This document shows, piece by piece, positions 34,227 to 44,265 of a DNA stretch of 64,000 nt. Numbering within the stretch: position 1 is the stretch's first letter; each line of letters opens with the position of its first letter. The stretch is from the NCBI RefSeq assembly GCF_004114955.1, contig NZ_CP030053.1, forward strand, positions 6,262,001 through 6,326,000, written 5' to 3'. The notes below the pieces were generated by a model. That model did no database searches and was not told the DNA's origin. It worked only from the letters and a program-made list of their open reading frames with translations. Source of the DNA: Bradyrhizobium guangzhouense. GTDB taxonomy: Bacteria > Pseudomonadota > Alphaproteobacteria > Rhizobiales > Xanthobacteraceae. The position numbers were made by a program, and so were the translations under genes.

Positions 34227-35356
34227 TGCCGGCGCGGCAGTCCGAGCAGCTCGACAGCTGGCTGCTGGTCGCCGCCACGGCCGTGTTTGTGCTAACGGCC
34301 GAGCGCTATTTTCAGGACACCGGGCTGATCCGACCCGGACCGCCGCAAGACCTTCGCAACAAGGAAGCAAATTCACCGGAAACGCACCCGGCAAGCGCGG
34401 CCATGCAGCCCGGCCATGGCCGCGGCTCGACCAGCCCATTCAAAATTCCCTGGGCCGGCTGGAAGGATATTTTCTGGCGCACCTATCAGCGCATCGACGA
34501 CGATCGCCTGCTCGCGACGGCCGGCGGCGTGGTGTTCTTCGGACTCCTCGCGATCTTTCCCGCCGTCACCGCGCTGGTCTCGTCCTACGGACTGTTCGCC
34601 GATCCCTCGACCATCAGCGGCAATCTCCAGACGCTCGCTACGATGCTGCCGGAGGGTTCGTTCCAGATCGTCGCGGATCAGGTCGCGCGCGTGGTTTCCA
34701 AGGGAAACACCGCGCTGGGCGCCACCTTCCTGTTCGGCCTCGTGCTGGCGATCTGGAGCGCCAATGCCGGGGTCAAATCCATCTTCGACGCCCTCAACGT
34801 CGCCTATGAGGAGCGCGAGAAGCGCGGCTTCGTCAAGCTGAACCTGATCTCTCTGTCGTTCACGGTCGGCGGCATCCTCGCGCTCTTGCTGATGGTGGCC
34901 GCCGTCGTCGCCTTCCCGCTCGCCCTCGATCACCTCGGCCTTGCTCCGGAGAGCAAGCTGATCGTGGCGCTGGCGCGCTGGCCGCTGCTGCTCGTCATCC
35001 TCCTGGCAGCGCTCGCCGTCCTCTACCGCTTCGCGCCGAGCCGCGATGCGCCGCGCTGGCAATGGCTGAGCATCGGCGCGGTGACCGCGGCCCTGCTCTG
35101 GATCGCAGGCTCCGCGCTGCTGTCCTGGTATCTGTCGGCCTTCGCCAATTACAGCGCAACCTACGGCTCGCTCGGGGCTGCGATAGGATTGATGACGTGG
35201 ATGTGGATGTCGGCGATAGCCATCATGTTCGGTGCCGAGCTGAACTCGGAGATCGAACGGCAAACCCTGCGGGATACGACGACCGGACGGCCCAATCCGC
35301 TCGGCAGCCGCGAGGCTGTCTCGGCCGACACGGTCGGCGCCGCCGCACCGTCCTGA
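34223..35356 (+). CDS. YihY/BrkB family inner-membrane protein
   Basis: A 377-residue protein with an N-terminal hydrophobic segment, a hydrophilic linker and then the YihY core of about six helices. Landmarks are DDRLLATAGGVVFFGLLAIFPA, LWSANAGVKSIFDALNVAYEE-type motif, and YGSLGAAIGLMTWMWMS with GAELNSEIE. The family, once called RNase BN by mistake, has no agreed function; transport or envelope roles are suggested. Two adjacent ATGs (34223, 34226) could both serve. Confidence 0.85.
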   Translation: MMPARQSEQLDSWLLVAATAVFVLTAERYFQDTGLIRPGPPQDLRNKEANSPETHPASAAMQPGHGRGSTSPFKIPWAGWKDIFWRTYQRIDDDRLLATAGGVVFFGLLAIFPAVTALVSSYGLFADPSTISGNLQTLATMLPEGSFQIVADQVARVVSKGNTALGATFLFGLVLAIWSANAGVKSIFDALNVAYEEREKRGFVKLNLISLSFTVGGILALLLMVAAVVAFPLALDHLGLAPESKLIVALARWPLLLVILLAALAVLYRFAPSRDAPRWQWLSIGAVTAALLWIAGSALLSWYLSAFANYSATYGSLGAAIGLMTWMWMSAIAIMFGAELNSEIERQTLRDTTTGRPNPLGSREAVSADTVGAAAPS

Positions 35357-35418
35357 CTGACGCCAGACGCGCCTGCGCCCCGCTATCCCCTCGAATCAAC
35401 AATGATGTTAGGGTCGTG

Positions 35419-35476
35419 CGTGCTTGGGGAGCACGAGGCGCGACGGGTACGAATGGCGACCCGTGTTTTCCCGGGT
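35419..35476 (+). promoter_or_regulatory. leader hairpins upstream of the EAL gene
   Basis: CGTGCT-TGGGG-AGCACG (35419-35435) is followed by ACGGGT-N10-ACCCGT (35443-35464) with GTTTT behind it, which looks like a terminator. A second pairing ACCCG/CGGGT (35459-35476) competes for the same bases. This may end the YihY transcript or act as an attenuator for the next gene. Confidence 0.4.
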
Positions 35477-35509
35477 GAGGCAGTCAGCTCTTGAGGCGTA
35501 ACGCGCGGC

Positions 35510-37021
35510 ATGATTCGCATTTCGACGATCTTCATCGCCATCTGCATGGTTCTGGTCGCGGCATCGCTCGGGCTCGTGCTCTATTCGGTCGCCGGCATCA
35601 ACGGAACCGAATCCGCGATCGTGGCGCTGACCGCGCTGACCTTCCTGATCCTCTACAACGCGGTCTCGATGCGGCTGCGCGACCGCAGCGATGTCGGCGG
35701 CCAGATCGCCGACCTGTCGCGCGGCACCGCCGACCTCGCCCGCCAGGTGGCAGAGTTCGGCCGCCGGTTAGCTGCGATCGAAGGCCGTATCGCCTCGTCC
35801 AACTCGACCAATTCCGATCGGGTCCAGTCGGTGGTCGGCGAGATCAACGAGCTCGGCGGGCTGGTCAGGCAGCTTGCCGCCACAGTGTCGACCCATGAGG
35901 ACCTGCTGGCCGGTCACGCACCGGCACCGGCCCCCGCTCCGGTCGCAAGCCCGGCGGTGGACGTGCCGATCGACCTGATCGCGCCGTTCGATGAGCGGCC
36001 GGCCGCTCCTCCCCCGCTTCCCGCAGCGCCGCCGCGGCCGACGCCGCCGGTGGTCCCGCCCCCGACCGGCAGCGCCGTTCATGCCGTCAACGGCCGCAAC
36101 CAGACCCAGATGCTGGCGACGTTACGTAGCGCCATCGACGAGAACCGCATCGACATCTTCCTTCAGCCGATGGTGACGCTGCCGCAGCGCAAGGTCCGGT
36201 TCTACGAGGCCGTGACTCGGGTGCGCGACGAGCGCGATCAGCTGATCGCCGCCGAGGAGTTCATCAGCCTCGCCGAGGCCTCCGGGTTGATCGGGCGGAT
36301 CGACAATATGGTGTTGCTGCGCTGCGTCCAGGTGCTGCGCCGGCTGATGGTGCGCAACAAGGACGTCGGCGTGTTCTGCAACGTCGCGGCTTCGACGCTC
36401 GGCAATTCCACCACCTTCGCGCAATGCCTCGACTTCCTCGAGGCCAACCGCGCGCTGGCGGCGTCGCTGGTGCTTGAGTTCAAGCAGTCGACCTTCCGCG
36501 CGCTCGGTCCGGCCGAGACCGAAAATCTGGCGGCGCTGGCGCAGCGCGGCTTCCGCTTCTCGATCGATCATGTCACGGACCTCAGGATCGAGCCGCGCGA
36601 GCTCGCCGACCGCGGTGTACGCTTCATCAAGGTTCCGGCGTCGCTCCTGCTCGACCCGAAGCAGGCCTCGACCTCGGACATTCACCCCTCCGACCTGTCC
36701 GACCTGCTCGGCCGCTTCGGCATCGATTTGATCGCGGAGCGGATCGAAGGCGAGCGCGCAGTGGTCGACCTGCTCGACTATGACGTGCGGTTCGGCCAGG
36801 GCTTTCTGTTCGCGCCGCCGCGGCCATTGCGGCCCGAAGGGGCATCTGCTACCGGCGGGGCCTCGCCGAACCCGGCGCAAGAGATTCAGGGATCCAATGG
36901 CCCCGGTACATCGAGCCCAGGCACAACGTCAGGCACGACAGCGGGCGCAACATCAGCTGCGCCGCCTGCCTCCCCGTCACAGCGCATCACCGGCAACGCG
37001 GCGCTCGCGCGCCGCATCTGA
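35510..37021 (+). CDS. membrane-anchored degenerate EAL-domain protein
   Basis: A 503-residue protein: two N-terminal transmembrane helices (about 5-28 and 35-52), a probable coiled coil (60-130), a proline-rich linker (135-190) and an EAL fold (about 200-440). Catalytic positions are partly kept: E233 (EAV in place of EAL), N291, E323, K374, E410 and Q430. The DDFG loop is changed to SIDHVTD, losing the second aspartate. It may bind cyclic-di-GMP as a receptor or scaffold without hydrolysing it. The tail (450-503) is low complexity. Confidence 0.8.
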   Translation: MIRISTIFIAICMVLVAASLGLVLYSVAGINGTESAIVALTALTFLILYNAVSMRLRDRSDVGGQIADLSRGTADLARQVAEFGRRLAAIEGRIASSNSTNSDRVQSVVGEINELGGLVRQLAATVSTHEDLLAGHAPAPAPAPVASPAVDVPIDLIAPFDERPAAPPPLPAAPPRPTPPVVPPPTGSAVHAVNGRNQTQMLATLRSAIDENRIDIFLQPMVTLPQRKVRFYEAVTRVRDERDQLIAAEEFISLAEASGLIGRIDNMVLLRCVQVLRRLMVRNKDVGVFCNVAASTLGNSTTFAQCLDFLEANRALAASLVLEFKQSTFRALGPAETENLAALAQRGFRFSIDHVTDLRIEPRELADRGVRFIKVPASLLLDPKQASTSDIHPSDLSDLLGRFGIDLIAERIEGERAVVDLLDYDVRFGQGFLFAPPRPLRPEGASATGGASPNPAQEIQGSNGPGTSSPGTTSGTTAGATSAAPPASPSQRITGNAALARRI

Positions 37022-37036
37022 TCGGCCACTCACGTC

Positions 37037-37891
37037 ATGACCACGCTGCATTTTGCCCAAAGCCTGCGCGAACTCGTGGGTGGAGTCGATGTCGTGCTCA
37101 GCGACATCTGGGGCGTGGTCCATAACGGCCTGGAATCCTTCCCCGAGGCCTGCGAGGCGCTGCACACCTATCGCAGCCACGGCGGTACGGTGATCCTGAT
37201 CACCAACGCACCGCGCCCGGCCGACTCCGTGCAGCGGCAATTGCGCAAGCTCGGCGTCGCCGACGAGACCTACGACGCCATCGTTTCCTCCGGCGATCTG
37301 ACGCGGCTCTATGTCGCCGAGCATCCCGGCCGCAAGATGTTCTGGCTCGGCCCCGAGCGCGACAATTCGATCTATCGCGGCCTCGATGCGACGACTGCGC
37401 CGCTGGAAGAGGCCGACTACATCGTCTGCACCGGACTCTACGACGACGAGACCGAAACCGCGGAAGACTATCGCGGCATGATGTTGAAGGCACGCGAGCG
37501 CAAGCTGACGCTGGTCTGCGCCAACCCCGATATCGTGGTCGAGCGCGGCGACCGGCTGATCTATTGCGCCGGCGCGATCGCCGAACTGTATCGTGAGCTC
37601 GGCGGCGAGGTGATCTTCTACGGCAAGCCGCACCGGCCGATCTATGAGCGCGCGATGGCGCTTGCCGGCGAACGCCAGGGCCACCCGATCGACCGGAAGA
37701 AAGTGCTGGCGATCGGCGATTCCGTCCGCACGGATCTCACCGGCGCGCGCGAATTCGGCATCGATTGCCTGTTCGTCACCCGCGGCATCCACGCCGAGGA
37801 GTTCGAGGGCCTCGACCAGCTCGATCCAAAGTCGGTGCTGGAATTGTTCGGGCACCCGCCGAAGGCGCTGATGCGCGAATTGAAGTGGTGA
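37037..37891 (+). CDS. HAD-superfamily IIA hydrolase (TIGR01459-like)
   Basis: A 284-residue NagD-type phosphatase. Motif I is DIWGVVHNG, with tryptophan in the slot usually filled by a small residue, a hallmark of this alphaproteobacterial subgroup. Then motif II LITNAPRP, and motif III/IV GKPHRPIYERA with AIGDSVRTDLTGA. It should dephosphorylate a sugar phosphate or nucleotide; the substrate is unknown. It starts 15 bases after the EAL gene and ends at an intrinsic terminator. Confidence 0.88.
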   Translation: MTTLHFAQSLRELVGGVDVVLSDIWGVVHNGLESFPEACEALHTYRSHGGTVILITNAPRPADSVQRQLRKLGVADETYDAIVSSGDLTRLYVAEHPGRKMFWLGPERDNSIYRGLDATTAPLEEADYIVCTGLYDDETETAEDYRGMMLKARERKLTLVCANPDIVVERGDRLIYCAGAIAELYRELGGEVIFYGKPHRPIYERAMALAGERQGHPIDRKKVLAIGDSVRTDLTGAREFGIDCLFVTRGIHAEEFEGLDQLDPKSVLELFGHPPKALMRELKW

Positions 37892-37905
37892 GCTCAGAAA
37901 TGCAG

Positions 37906-37934
37906 AAAAGCCCGGGACGTTCGTCCCGGGCTTT
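37906..37934. terminator. bidirectional intrinsic terminator
   Basis: AAAAGCCCGGGACG-TT-CGTCCCGGGCTTT forms a 13-bp stem with A/T tracts on both sides. It sits between the convergent HAD and CheY-like genes and can serve both. Confidence 0.9.
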
Positions 37935-37964
37935 CCCAATTCAGCTGATGGCTTTGACGCGCGC

Positions 37965-38360
37965 TTATGCGCTCGCCATATCCGGGAAGACTGCCTCGAT
38001 CTTGGTCTTCAGCGTCGCCGCGTTGAACGGCTTGACGATGTAGTTGTTCACGCCGGCCTTCTTGGCCGCGATCACGTTCTCGGTCTTCGATTCCGCCGTG
38101 ATCATGATGAAGGGCGTGGTGGCGAGGTTCGGATCCGCGCGCACTTCGCGAAGCAGATCGTAACCCGTCATCGGCTCCATGTTCCAGTCGGAGATCACGA
38201 GCCCGTACTTCTTGCCGCGCATCTTGTTCAGCGCCGCCGAACCGTCGCTGGCATCATCGATATTATCGAAGCCAAGCTGCTTCAGCAGATTCCGAATGAT
38301 ACGGATCATGGTGCTATAGTCATCCACCACCAGAACCGGCATCGACAAATCAACCGCCAT
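37965..38360 (-). CDS. single-domain CheY-like response regulator
   Basis: A 131-residue stand-alone receiver domain. The acidic pair is D13-D14, the phospho-acceptor D58 (VISDWNMEPMTG), the conserved threonine is in MITAES, and the lysine in YIVKPF. The sequence is close to flagellar CheY types, but no chemotaxis genes are near. GGGGGAG lies six bases before the ATG. A TTAA-N8-TTAAC sequence about 100 bases upstream is one base off a CtrA box. Confidence 0.92.
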   Translation of the reverse strand: MAVDLSMPVLVVDDYSTMIRIIRNLLKQLGFDNIDDASDGSAALNKMRGKKYGLVISDWNMEPMTGYDLLREVRADPNLATTPFIMITAESKTENVIAAKKAGVNNYIVKPFNAATLKTKIEAVFPDMASA

Positions 38361-38591
38361 CTCGACTCCCCCAACGCATACCCAGGAATATTCAAAATCG
38401 GAGCTGACAGGCGCTGCCCCTCAGTTCCCTCTTCCCAAAGCACTAGCATCAAGGCGTTAAACAGCGCGTTAACTGGGGCGGCCCGTGACGAACCGAAATG
38501 AGGGCTGTTGCGGCGGCCCCCTTCCGCTTGACTTCATCGGCCGGGTCACGCCACGGTCCCGGCCGGTCCCGCCGCCTCGAGAATTCCCCTG

Positions 38592-39575
38592 ATGGCCCCG
38601 CAATTTACCGTTATCCGCGATACCACGCCGGATTCTGCCATCGTGAAGGGCGCGGTGGTCGCCATGGGCAATTTCGACGGGGTCCATCTCGGCCATCGGG
38701 CCGTCATTGCGGCAGCCCTGGAAATGGGCCGGGCGCATGGCCGCCCTGCGCTGGCGCTGACCTTCGAGCCGCATCCGCGCCGGTTTTTCAGCCCCAACAC
38801 CCCGCAATTCCGCCTGACGGACGAGCGGGCCAAGCTACGGCTGCTGGCCGGGACCGGGCTCGCCGGCGCCGTGGTCATGACCTTCGACAAGGCGAGAGCC
38901 GGGACGACCGCGCAAGATTTCATTCACCATGAGCTGATCGGGCGCCTTGGCGTCAGCGGCATCGCGGTCGGTTACGACTTTCATTTCGGCAAGGGCCGGG
39001 TCGGCTCGCCAGGCCTGCTGGTGAACGAGGCTCCCCGGCTCGGCATCGAGGTCGACGTGCAGCCGCATGTCGATATCGACGAGCGGCCGGTCTCCTCCAG
39101 CGCCATCCGGATCGCACTCGCGGAGGGGCTCATCGACGAGGCCTCGACCATGCTGAGCGCGCCCTGGTTCATCACCGGCGAGGTCATCCATGGCGAGAAG
39201 CGCGGGCGCGACCTCGGCTATCCCACCGCCAACATCCGGCTCGATGCAAATTGCGGCCTCAAGCACGGCATCTACGCGGTGCGGGTCGGCCGCGGCCAGG
39301 GAAAGGATCAGGTGCGGCTGAACGGGGTGGCGAGCTTCGGCCGCCGGCCGACCTTTGATAATGGCGCGCCGCTGCTGGAAATCTTCCTGTTCGACTTCAA
39401 GGGCGACCTTTATGGCCAGGCGCTGGACTGCGCCTTTGTCGGCTTCATTCGTGAGGAGCTGAAATTTGGCGATATCGACGCCCTGATCCGCCAGATGAAC
39501 GACGATTCCGCCCGTGCCCGCGCCATGCTGGCGGCCGCCCCGGACGCGTTTCCGCGGCTTGGGACCGTCGATTGA
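38592..39575 (+). CDS. ribF: bifunctional riboflavin kinase/FAD synthetase
   Basis: A 327-residue enzyme converting riboflavin to FMN and then FAD. The N-terminal nucleotidyltransferase domain has GNFDGVHLGHRAVI and a later SSSAIR. The C-terminal kinase domain has GEKRGRDLGYPTANI and the conserved NGVASFGRRPTF. FMN from this enzyme is the ligand of the riboswitch at 15.4 kb, and FAD is the cofactor of CoxM. ileS and lspA follow, a classical gene order. Confidence 0.96.
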   Translation: MAPQFTVIRDTTPDSAIVKGAVVAMGNFDGVHLGHRAVIAAALEMGRAHGRPALALTFEPHPRRFFSPNTPQFRLTDERAKLRLLAGTGLAGAVVMTFDKARAGTTAQDFIHHELIGRLGVSGIAVGYDFHFGKGRVGSPGLLVNEAPRLGIEVDVQPHVDIDERPVSSSAIRIALAEGLIDEASTMLSAPWFITGEVIHGEKRGRDLGYPTANIRLDANCGLKHGIYAVRVGRGQGKDQVRLNGVASFGRRPTFDNGAPLLEIFLFDFKGDLYGQALDCAFVGFIREELKFGDIDALIRQMNDDSARARAMLAAAPDAFPRLGTVD

Positions 39576-39780
39576 GGGCTCAGAGCCGGCCCAGCCGGAC
39601 CTTTGCGCTTCCTCCGCCCTCCTGCTATGGAGAGCCCATGTTTGCGCGGCGCATCATAGGGATTAGCGGCCCGGCTTCCGCCTGAGCCTCAAGGCTCGGC
39701 GCAAGACCGGGATTTCGTCGTTTCACCCCGCGATTCCGCATCGCCATCCGTTCCCGCGCCATTCCGAGCCAGTCAACCTC

Positions 39781-42700
39781 ATGTCCGAAAAGCCGCAGAA
39801 GTCCCAAAAGTCTGAAGCCAAAGACTATTCGAAAACTCTGTTCCTGCCGCAGACCGAATTTCCGATGCGCGCCGGCCTGCCGCAGCGCGAGCCGGAGATT
39901 CTCAAGCGCTGGTACGAGATCGGCCTCTACGAGAAGCTGCGCGAGGCGGCCCGAGGCCGCGACAAGTTCGTGCTGCATGACGGCCCGCCCTATGCCAACG
40001 GCAACATCCATATCGGCACGGCGCTGAACAAGATCCTCAAGGATCTCGTCACCAAGAGCCAGCAGATGCTCGGCTTCGATTCCAACTATGTGCCCGGCTG
40101 GGACTGCCACGGCCTGCCGATCGAGTGGAAGGTCGAGGAGGAGAACTATCGCAAGAAGGGCAAGCAGAAGCCCGACTTCCGCGACAGCGCAGCGATGATC
40201 GATTTCCGGAAAGAGTGCCGCGCCTACGCCACGCACTGGCTCAACGTGCAGCGCGAGGAATTCAAGCGTCTCGGCGTGATCGGCGACTGGGCGCATCCCT
40301 ACGCCACGATGAATTATTCGGCCGAAGCCCAGATCGCGCGCGAACTGATGAAGTTCGCGGCCAACGGCACGCTCTATCGCGGCTCCAAGCCGGTGATGTG
40401 GAGCGTGGTCGAGAAGACCGCGCTCGCCGAGGCCGAGGTCGAGTACGAGGACTACACGTCGGACATGGTCTGGGTGAAATTCCCGGTGACCTCGCCCGCG
40501 CATGGCGCGCTGGCGTCCGCAAGTGTCGTGATCTGGACCACCACGCCCTGGACCTTGCCAGGCAACCGCGCCATCTCGTTCTCGCCGAAGATCGCCTATG
40601 GCCTCTACAAGGTGACGGATGCGCCTGCCGACAATTGGGCCAAGACCGGCGATCTCCTGATCCTCGCCGACGCGCTTGCCGAAGAGGTGTTCAAGCAGGC
40701 GCGCGTCACCGCTTTCGAGAAGGTCCGCGACATCCCCGGCGATACCATGGACGCGATCGAATGCGCCCATCCGCTCAAGGGGCTTTCCGGCGGCTATGAA
40801 TTCACCGTGCCCCTGTTGTCCGGCGACCACGTCACCGACGACACCGGCACCGGCTTCGTGCACACTGCGCCCAGCCACGGCCGCGAAGACTTCGACGTCT
40901 GGATGGCGAATACGCGCGAGCTCGATGCCCGCGGCATCAACAGCGCGATCCCGTACACCGTCGACGAGAACGGTGCCTATACCGATCAGGCGCCGGGCTT
41001 CACGGGCAAGCGCGTCATCAACGACAAGGGCGAGAAGGGCGACGCCAACGAGGCCGTGATCAAGGCGCTGATCGAGGGCGGCAAGCTGCTCGCGCGCGGC
41101 CGGCTCAAGCATCAATATCCGCACTCCTGGCGCTCGAAGAAGCCGGTGATCTTCCGCAACACGCCGCAATGGTTCATCGCGATGGACAAGGACATTGCGA
41201 GCGACGGCAAGACCAAATCGGGCGACACCTTGCGCGCCCGCGCGCTGCACGCGATCTCGGTGACGCAATGGGTGCCGCCGTCGGGCGAGAACCGCATCAA
41301 CGGCATGATCGAGGCACGCCCCGACTGGGTGATCTCGCGTCAGCGCGCCTGGGGCGTGCCGATCGCCGTGTTCGTGCGCGAGAAGGGCGACGGCTCCGCC
41401 GAGATCCTTCAGGACGAGGCCGTCAACACCCGCATCGGCGATGCCTTCGAAAAGGAAGGCGCGGACGCCTGGTACGCGACGGGCGCGCGCGAGCGCTTCC
41501 TCGGGTCGCGCGCAAGCGAAGGCTGGCAGAAGGTCGACGACATTCTCGACGTCTGGTTCGATTCCGGCTCGACGCACGCCTTCGTGCTGGAAGACCCCGT
41601 GCAATTCCCGGGGCTATCAGGCATCAAGCGCAAGGTCGACGGCGGCACCGATACCGTGATGTATCTCGAAGGCTCGGACCAGCATCGCGGCTGGTTCCAC
41701 TCCTCGCTGCTGGAGAGCTGCGGCACGCGCGGCCGCGCGCCCTACGACATCGTGCTGACGCACGGCTTCACCCAGGCCGAGGACGGCCGCAAGATGTCGA
41801 AGTCGCTCGGCAACACCATCGAGCCGCAGGCCGTCATCAAGGAATCCGGCGCCGACATCCTGCGGCTCTGGGTCGCGTCCTGCGACTATACCGACGATCA
41901 GCGCATCGGGCCCGAGATCCTGAAGAACACGGTCGAGACCTACCGCAAGCTGCGCAACACCGTGCGCTGGATGCTCGGCACCTTGCATCACTACAGGCAC
42001 GCCGACGCCGTCGCGCCCGCCGAGATGCCCGAGCTCGAGCGGCTGATGCTGCACGAGCTCGCGCTCCGCGCGGAACTGGTCCGCAAGGCCTATGAGACGT
42101 TCGACTACAAGAGCGTGGTCGCGACCTTGTCCGCCTTCATGAACAGCGAGCTCTCGGCGTTCTATTTCGATATCCGCAAGGACACGCTCTATTGCGATCC
42201 GCCGTCCTCGCTGACGCGCAAGGCTGCGCTGACCACGATCGACCTGTTGTGCAATTCGATCCTGAAATGGCTGGCGCCGATCCTGAGCTTCACCGCGGAG
42301 GAGGGCTGGCGCATGTACAGGCCGGATGCCGAACCGTCGGTGCATCTGACGCTGTTCCCGGAAGGCCTCGAAAAGCTGCGCGACGACAAGCTCGCCGCGA
42401 GATGGGAGACGATCCGCAACGTCCGCCGTGTCGTCACCGGCGCGCTCGAGCTCGAACGCGCCGCCAAGAACATCGGCTCCTCACTCGAGGCCTCGCCGGT
42501 AATCTATGTCGCCGACCGCGACATGTTGGCGACGCTGTTCGACACCGATCTCGCCGAGATCTGCATCACCTCCAATTACGAGGTGCACGAGGGCGAGGCG
42601 CCGGCCTCTGCATTCCGTCTCGATGCAGTGCCTGGCGTCGCGGTGGTGGTCGAGAAGGCCGTCGGCACCAAATGCGCCCGCTCCTGGAAGATCTCGCCTA

Positions 42701-42789
42701 CTGTCGGCGAGGATGCCGAATATCCCGACGTCACCCCGCGCGACGCCAAGGCGCTGCGCGAGTGGAAGGCGTTGGGGGTTAGCATCTAA
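39781..42789 (+). CDS. ileS: isoleucyl-tRNA synthetase
   Basis: A 1002-residue class I synthetase. The HIGH motif is HIGT (77-80, in [12 protein letters not shown]) and KMSKS is at 671-675 ([10 protein letters not shown]). The editing domain is present ([28 protein letters not shown]). The C-terminal zinc finger is degraded: KCARSWK and TPRD replace the usual CxxC...CxxC, leaving one of four cysteines. The start has no strong ribosome site, but the N-terminus is family-like. Confidence 0.97.
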   Translation: MSEKPQKSQKSEAKDYSKTLFLPQTEFPMRAGLPQREPEILKRWYEIGLYEKLREAARGRDKFVLHDGPPYANGNIHIGTALNKILKDLVTKSQQMLGFDSNYVPGWDCHGLPIEWKVEEENYRKKGKQKPDFRDSAAMIDFRKECRAYATHWLNVQREEFKRLGVIGDWAHPYATMNYSAEAQIARELMKFAANGTLYRGSKPVMWSVVEKTALAEAEVEYEDYTSDMVWVKFPVTSPAHGALASASVVIWTTTPWTLPGNRAISFSPKIAYGLYKVTDAPADNWAKTGDLLILADALAEEVFKQARVTAFEKVRDIPGDTMDAIECAHPLKGLSGGYEFTVPLLSGDHVTDDTGTGFVHTAPSHGREDFDVWMANTRELDARGINSAIPYTVDENGAYTDQAPGFTGKRVINDKGEKGDANEAVIKALIEGGKLLARGRLKHQYPHSWRSKKPVIFRNTPQWFIAMDKDIASDGKTKSGDTLRARALHAISVTQWVPPSGENRINGMIEARPDWVISRQRAWGVPIAVFVREKGDGSAEILQDEAVNTRIGDAFEKEGADAWYATGARERFLGSRASEGWQKVDDILDVWFDSGSTHAFVLEDPVQFPGLSGIKRKVDGGTDTVMYLEGSDQHRGWFHSSLLESCGTRGRAPYDIVLTHGFTQAEDGRKMSKSLGNTIEPQAVIKESGADILRLWVASCDYTDDQRIGPEILKNTVETYRKLRNTVRWMLGTLHHYRHADAVAPAEMPELERLMLHELALRAELVRKAYETFDYKSVVATLSAFMNSELSAFYFDIRKDTLYCDPPSSLTRKAALTTIDLLCNSILKWLAPILSFTAEEGWRMYRPDAEPSVHLTLFPEGLEKLRDDKLAARWETIRNVRRVVTGALELERAAKNIGSSLEASPVIYVADRDMLATLFDTDLAEICITSNYEVHEGEAPASAFRLDAVPGVAVVVEKAVGTKCARSWKISPTVGEDAEYPDVTPRDAKALREWKALGVSI

Positions 42790-42797
42790 ATCTCAAT

Positions 42798-42920
42798 CGT
42801 CGTCCCGGCGAAGGCCGGGACCCATAACCACCGCTGCTGATCGTCGCAAAGGCCGATGACTCCGAGTCTTTCAACCAACGACCGCCTCGGAGTATGGGTC
42901 CCGGCCTTCGCCGGGACGAC
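42798..42920. repeat. intergenic palindromic repeat, family 2 (CCCGGCGAAGGCCGGGAC variant)
   Basis: CGTCGTCCCGGCGAAGGCCG on the left is inverted against CCGGCCTTCGCCGGGACGAC on the right, both bordered by ATGGGTC/GACCCAT. It lies between ileS and lspA, 21 bases before the lspA start. Confidence 0.85.
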
Positions 42921-42941
42921 AACTGTGCTTTTGGCAGGCAC

Positions 42942-43436
42942 ATGACCCCGCTCAGAGCCGGCATCATCGCCGCCATCGTGACACTCGTGGCCGACCAGGC
43001 CTCGAAGCTCTGGCTGCTGAACGGCTTCGACCTTGCCCGCCGGGGCGTGGTCAAGGTGACGCCGTTCTTCGATCTGGTGCTGGCCTGGAATATCGGGATC
43101 AGCTTTGGCTGGCTGCAGAACGACAGCCAGTCGGCGCAAATCGCGCTGATGGCGGTGAAGGCCGTCGCGGTGATTGCGCTTGCGATCTGGATGGCGCGGT
43201 CGCAGACCCGGCTCGCCACGGTCGCACTGGGCCTGATCATCGGCGGCGCCATCGGCAATGGCATCGATCGCTTCGCCTATGGCGCGGTGGTCGATTTCGC
43301 CCTGTTCCACGTCGAAATCGGCGGAAATACCTACAATTGGTACGTCTTCAACCTCGCGGACGTGGCCATCGTTGCTGGGGTGGCGGCCCTATTGTATGAT
43401 TCCTTCCTTGGGGTACCCGCCGTAAAAGCGCCCTGA
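42942..43436 (+). CDS. lspA: lipoprotein signal peptidase
   Basis: A 164-residue inner-membrane aspartic protease with four helices. Both catalytic aspartates are in conserved motifs: GAIGNGIDRF and FNLADVAIV; the N-terminal DQASKLW is also typical. It cleaves prolipoproteins before the lipidated cysteine, such as that of the lipoprotein at 1852. The ATG at 42942 follows a repeat element, so its ribosome site and promoter are probably altered relative to genomes without it. Confidence 0.95.
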   Translation: MTPLRAGIIAAIVTLVADQASKLWLLNGFDLARRGVVKVTPFFDLVLAWNIGISFGWLQNDSQSAQIALMAVKAVAVIALAIWMARSQTRLATVALGLIIGGAIGNGIDRFAYGAVVDFALFHVEIGGNTYNWYVFNLADVAIVAGVAALLYDSFLGVPAVKAP

Positions 43437-43536
43437 TCCCGGCCGATACGGGCCGGAGGCGGAACCTTGCTTGGCGAGGCGTGGTCGCGCGAGACGCGGC
43501 AAGATGCCACTGCCACAAAATGGAACAGGTACAGGT

Positions 43537-44265
43537 ATGCGCAGCTTCGGAACCAGCAGTTCGATGGGTCGAGACTCTCGGCGGGGACTTTGGCTGGCGC
43601 TGAAATTGTCGGCCGTCGCACTCGGTATCGGCCTTGTGATGTCGGCAGGCCCGGTCCGCGCCGGCGACGATGATGACGACGACGACATGACCTTCGAAGA
43701 GAAGCTCATCGACAATCTGATGTCCGGCCTCGGCGCCAAGGGCATGGAGAAGAAGGGCATCGAGTACCGCGAGCGGTCACCGCTGGTGGTGCCGCCGAGC
43801 CTTGACTTGCCGCCGCCCAGCTCTGAGGCGAAGAACGCACCGAACTGGCCGAAGGATCCCGACGAGAAGCGTCGTCAGGAGGCCATCGCCCTGCGGAAGA
43901 AGGCGGGCAACCGGTCACCTCAGCAGCAGTACTTGAAGGACATCCAGCCGCTGTCGCCCGCTGAGTTGAACGCCCACAAGACGGGCCCGCAGCAGGCCAC
44001 CAATCAACCGCCCCCGCCGGGCAGCAACATCAACAACCCGACGATGAGCCCGGCCGAGCTGGGCTATACCGGCGGTCTGTTGGGCATGTTCAAGGGCAGC
44101 AAGCCCGAGTCAAAGCCATTCACGAGCGAGCCGCCGCGCGAATCGCTGGTCGAACCGCCGCCGGGATATCAGACGCCTTCGCCGAACTACGTCTATGGCT
44201 CCGGAGAGGACACGACGCGGAAGACCTATTTCGACGTCCAGTCGGGCAAGGAAAAGGTGCAATAG
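43537..44265 (+). CDS. secreted proline-rich protein of unknown function
   Basis: A 242-residue protein with a signal peptide (LALKLSAVALGIGLVMSAGPVRA) followed by a run of seven aspartates (AGDDDDDDDMTF) and a largely disordered, proline/serine/asparagine-rich mature part. Repeating LSPAELN / MSPAELGYTGG segments are visible. No domain is recognised. It lies between lspA and the two M16 peptidases in the same direction and might be part of that unit. The start at 43537 is preferred to an upstream TTG. Confidence 0.7.
   Translation: MRSFGTSSSMGRDSRRGLWLALKLSAVALGIGLVMSAGPVRAGDDDDDDDMTFEEKLIDNLMSGLGAKGMEKKGIEYRERSPLVVPPSLDLPPPSSEAKNAPNWPKDPDEKRRQEAIALRKKAGNRSPQQQYLKDIQPLSPAELNAHKTGPQQATNQPPPPGSNINNPTMSPAELGYTGGLLGMFKGSKPESKPFTSEPPRESLVEPPPGYQTPSPNYVYGSGEDTTRKTYFDVQSGKEKVQ

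Noticed and set aside
38457..38473. CtrA box before the CheY-like gene (TTAA-N8-TTAAC)
   Set aside because: The spacer is 8 instead of 7 bases; kept only as a remark.
39625..41604. Minus-strand open frame of about 660 codons across ileS
   Set aside because: Shadow of ileS; the plus strand carries HIGH, KMSKS and editing motifs.
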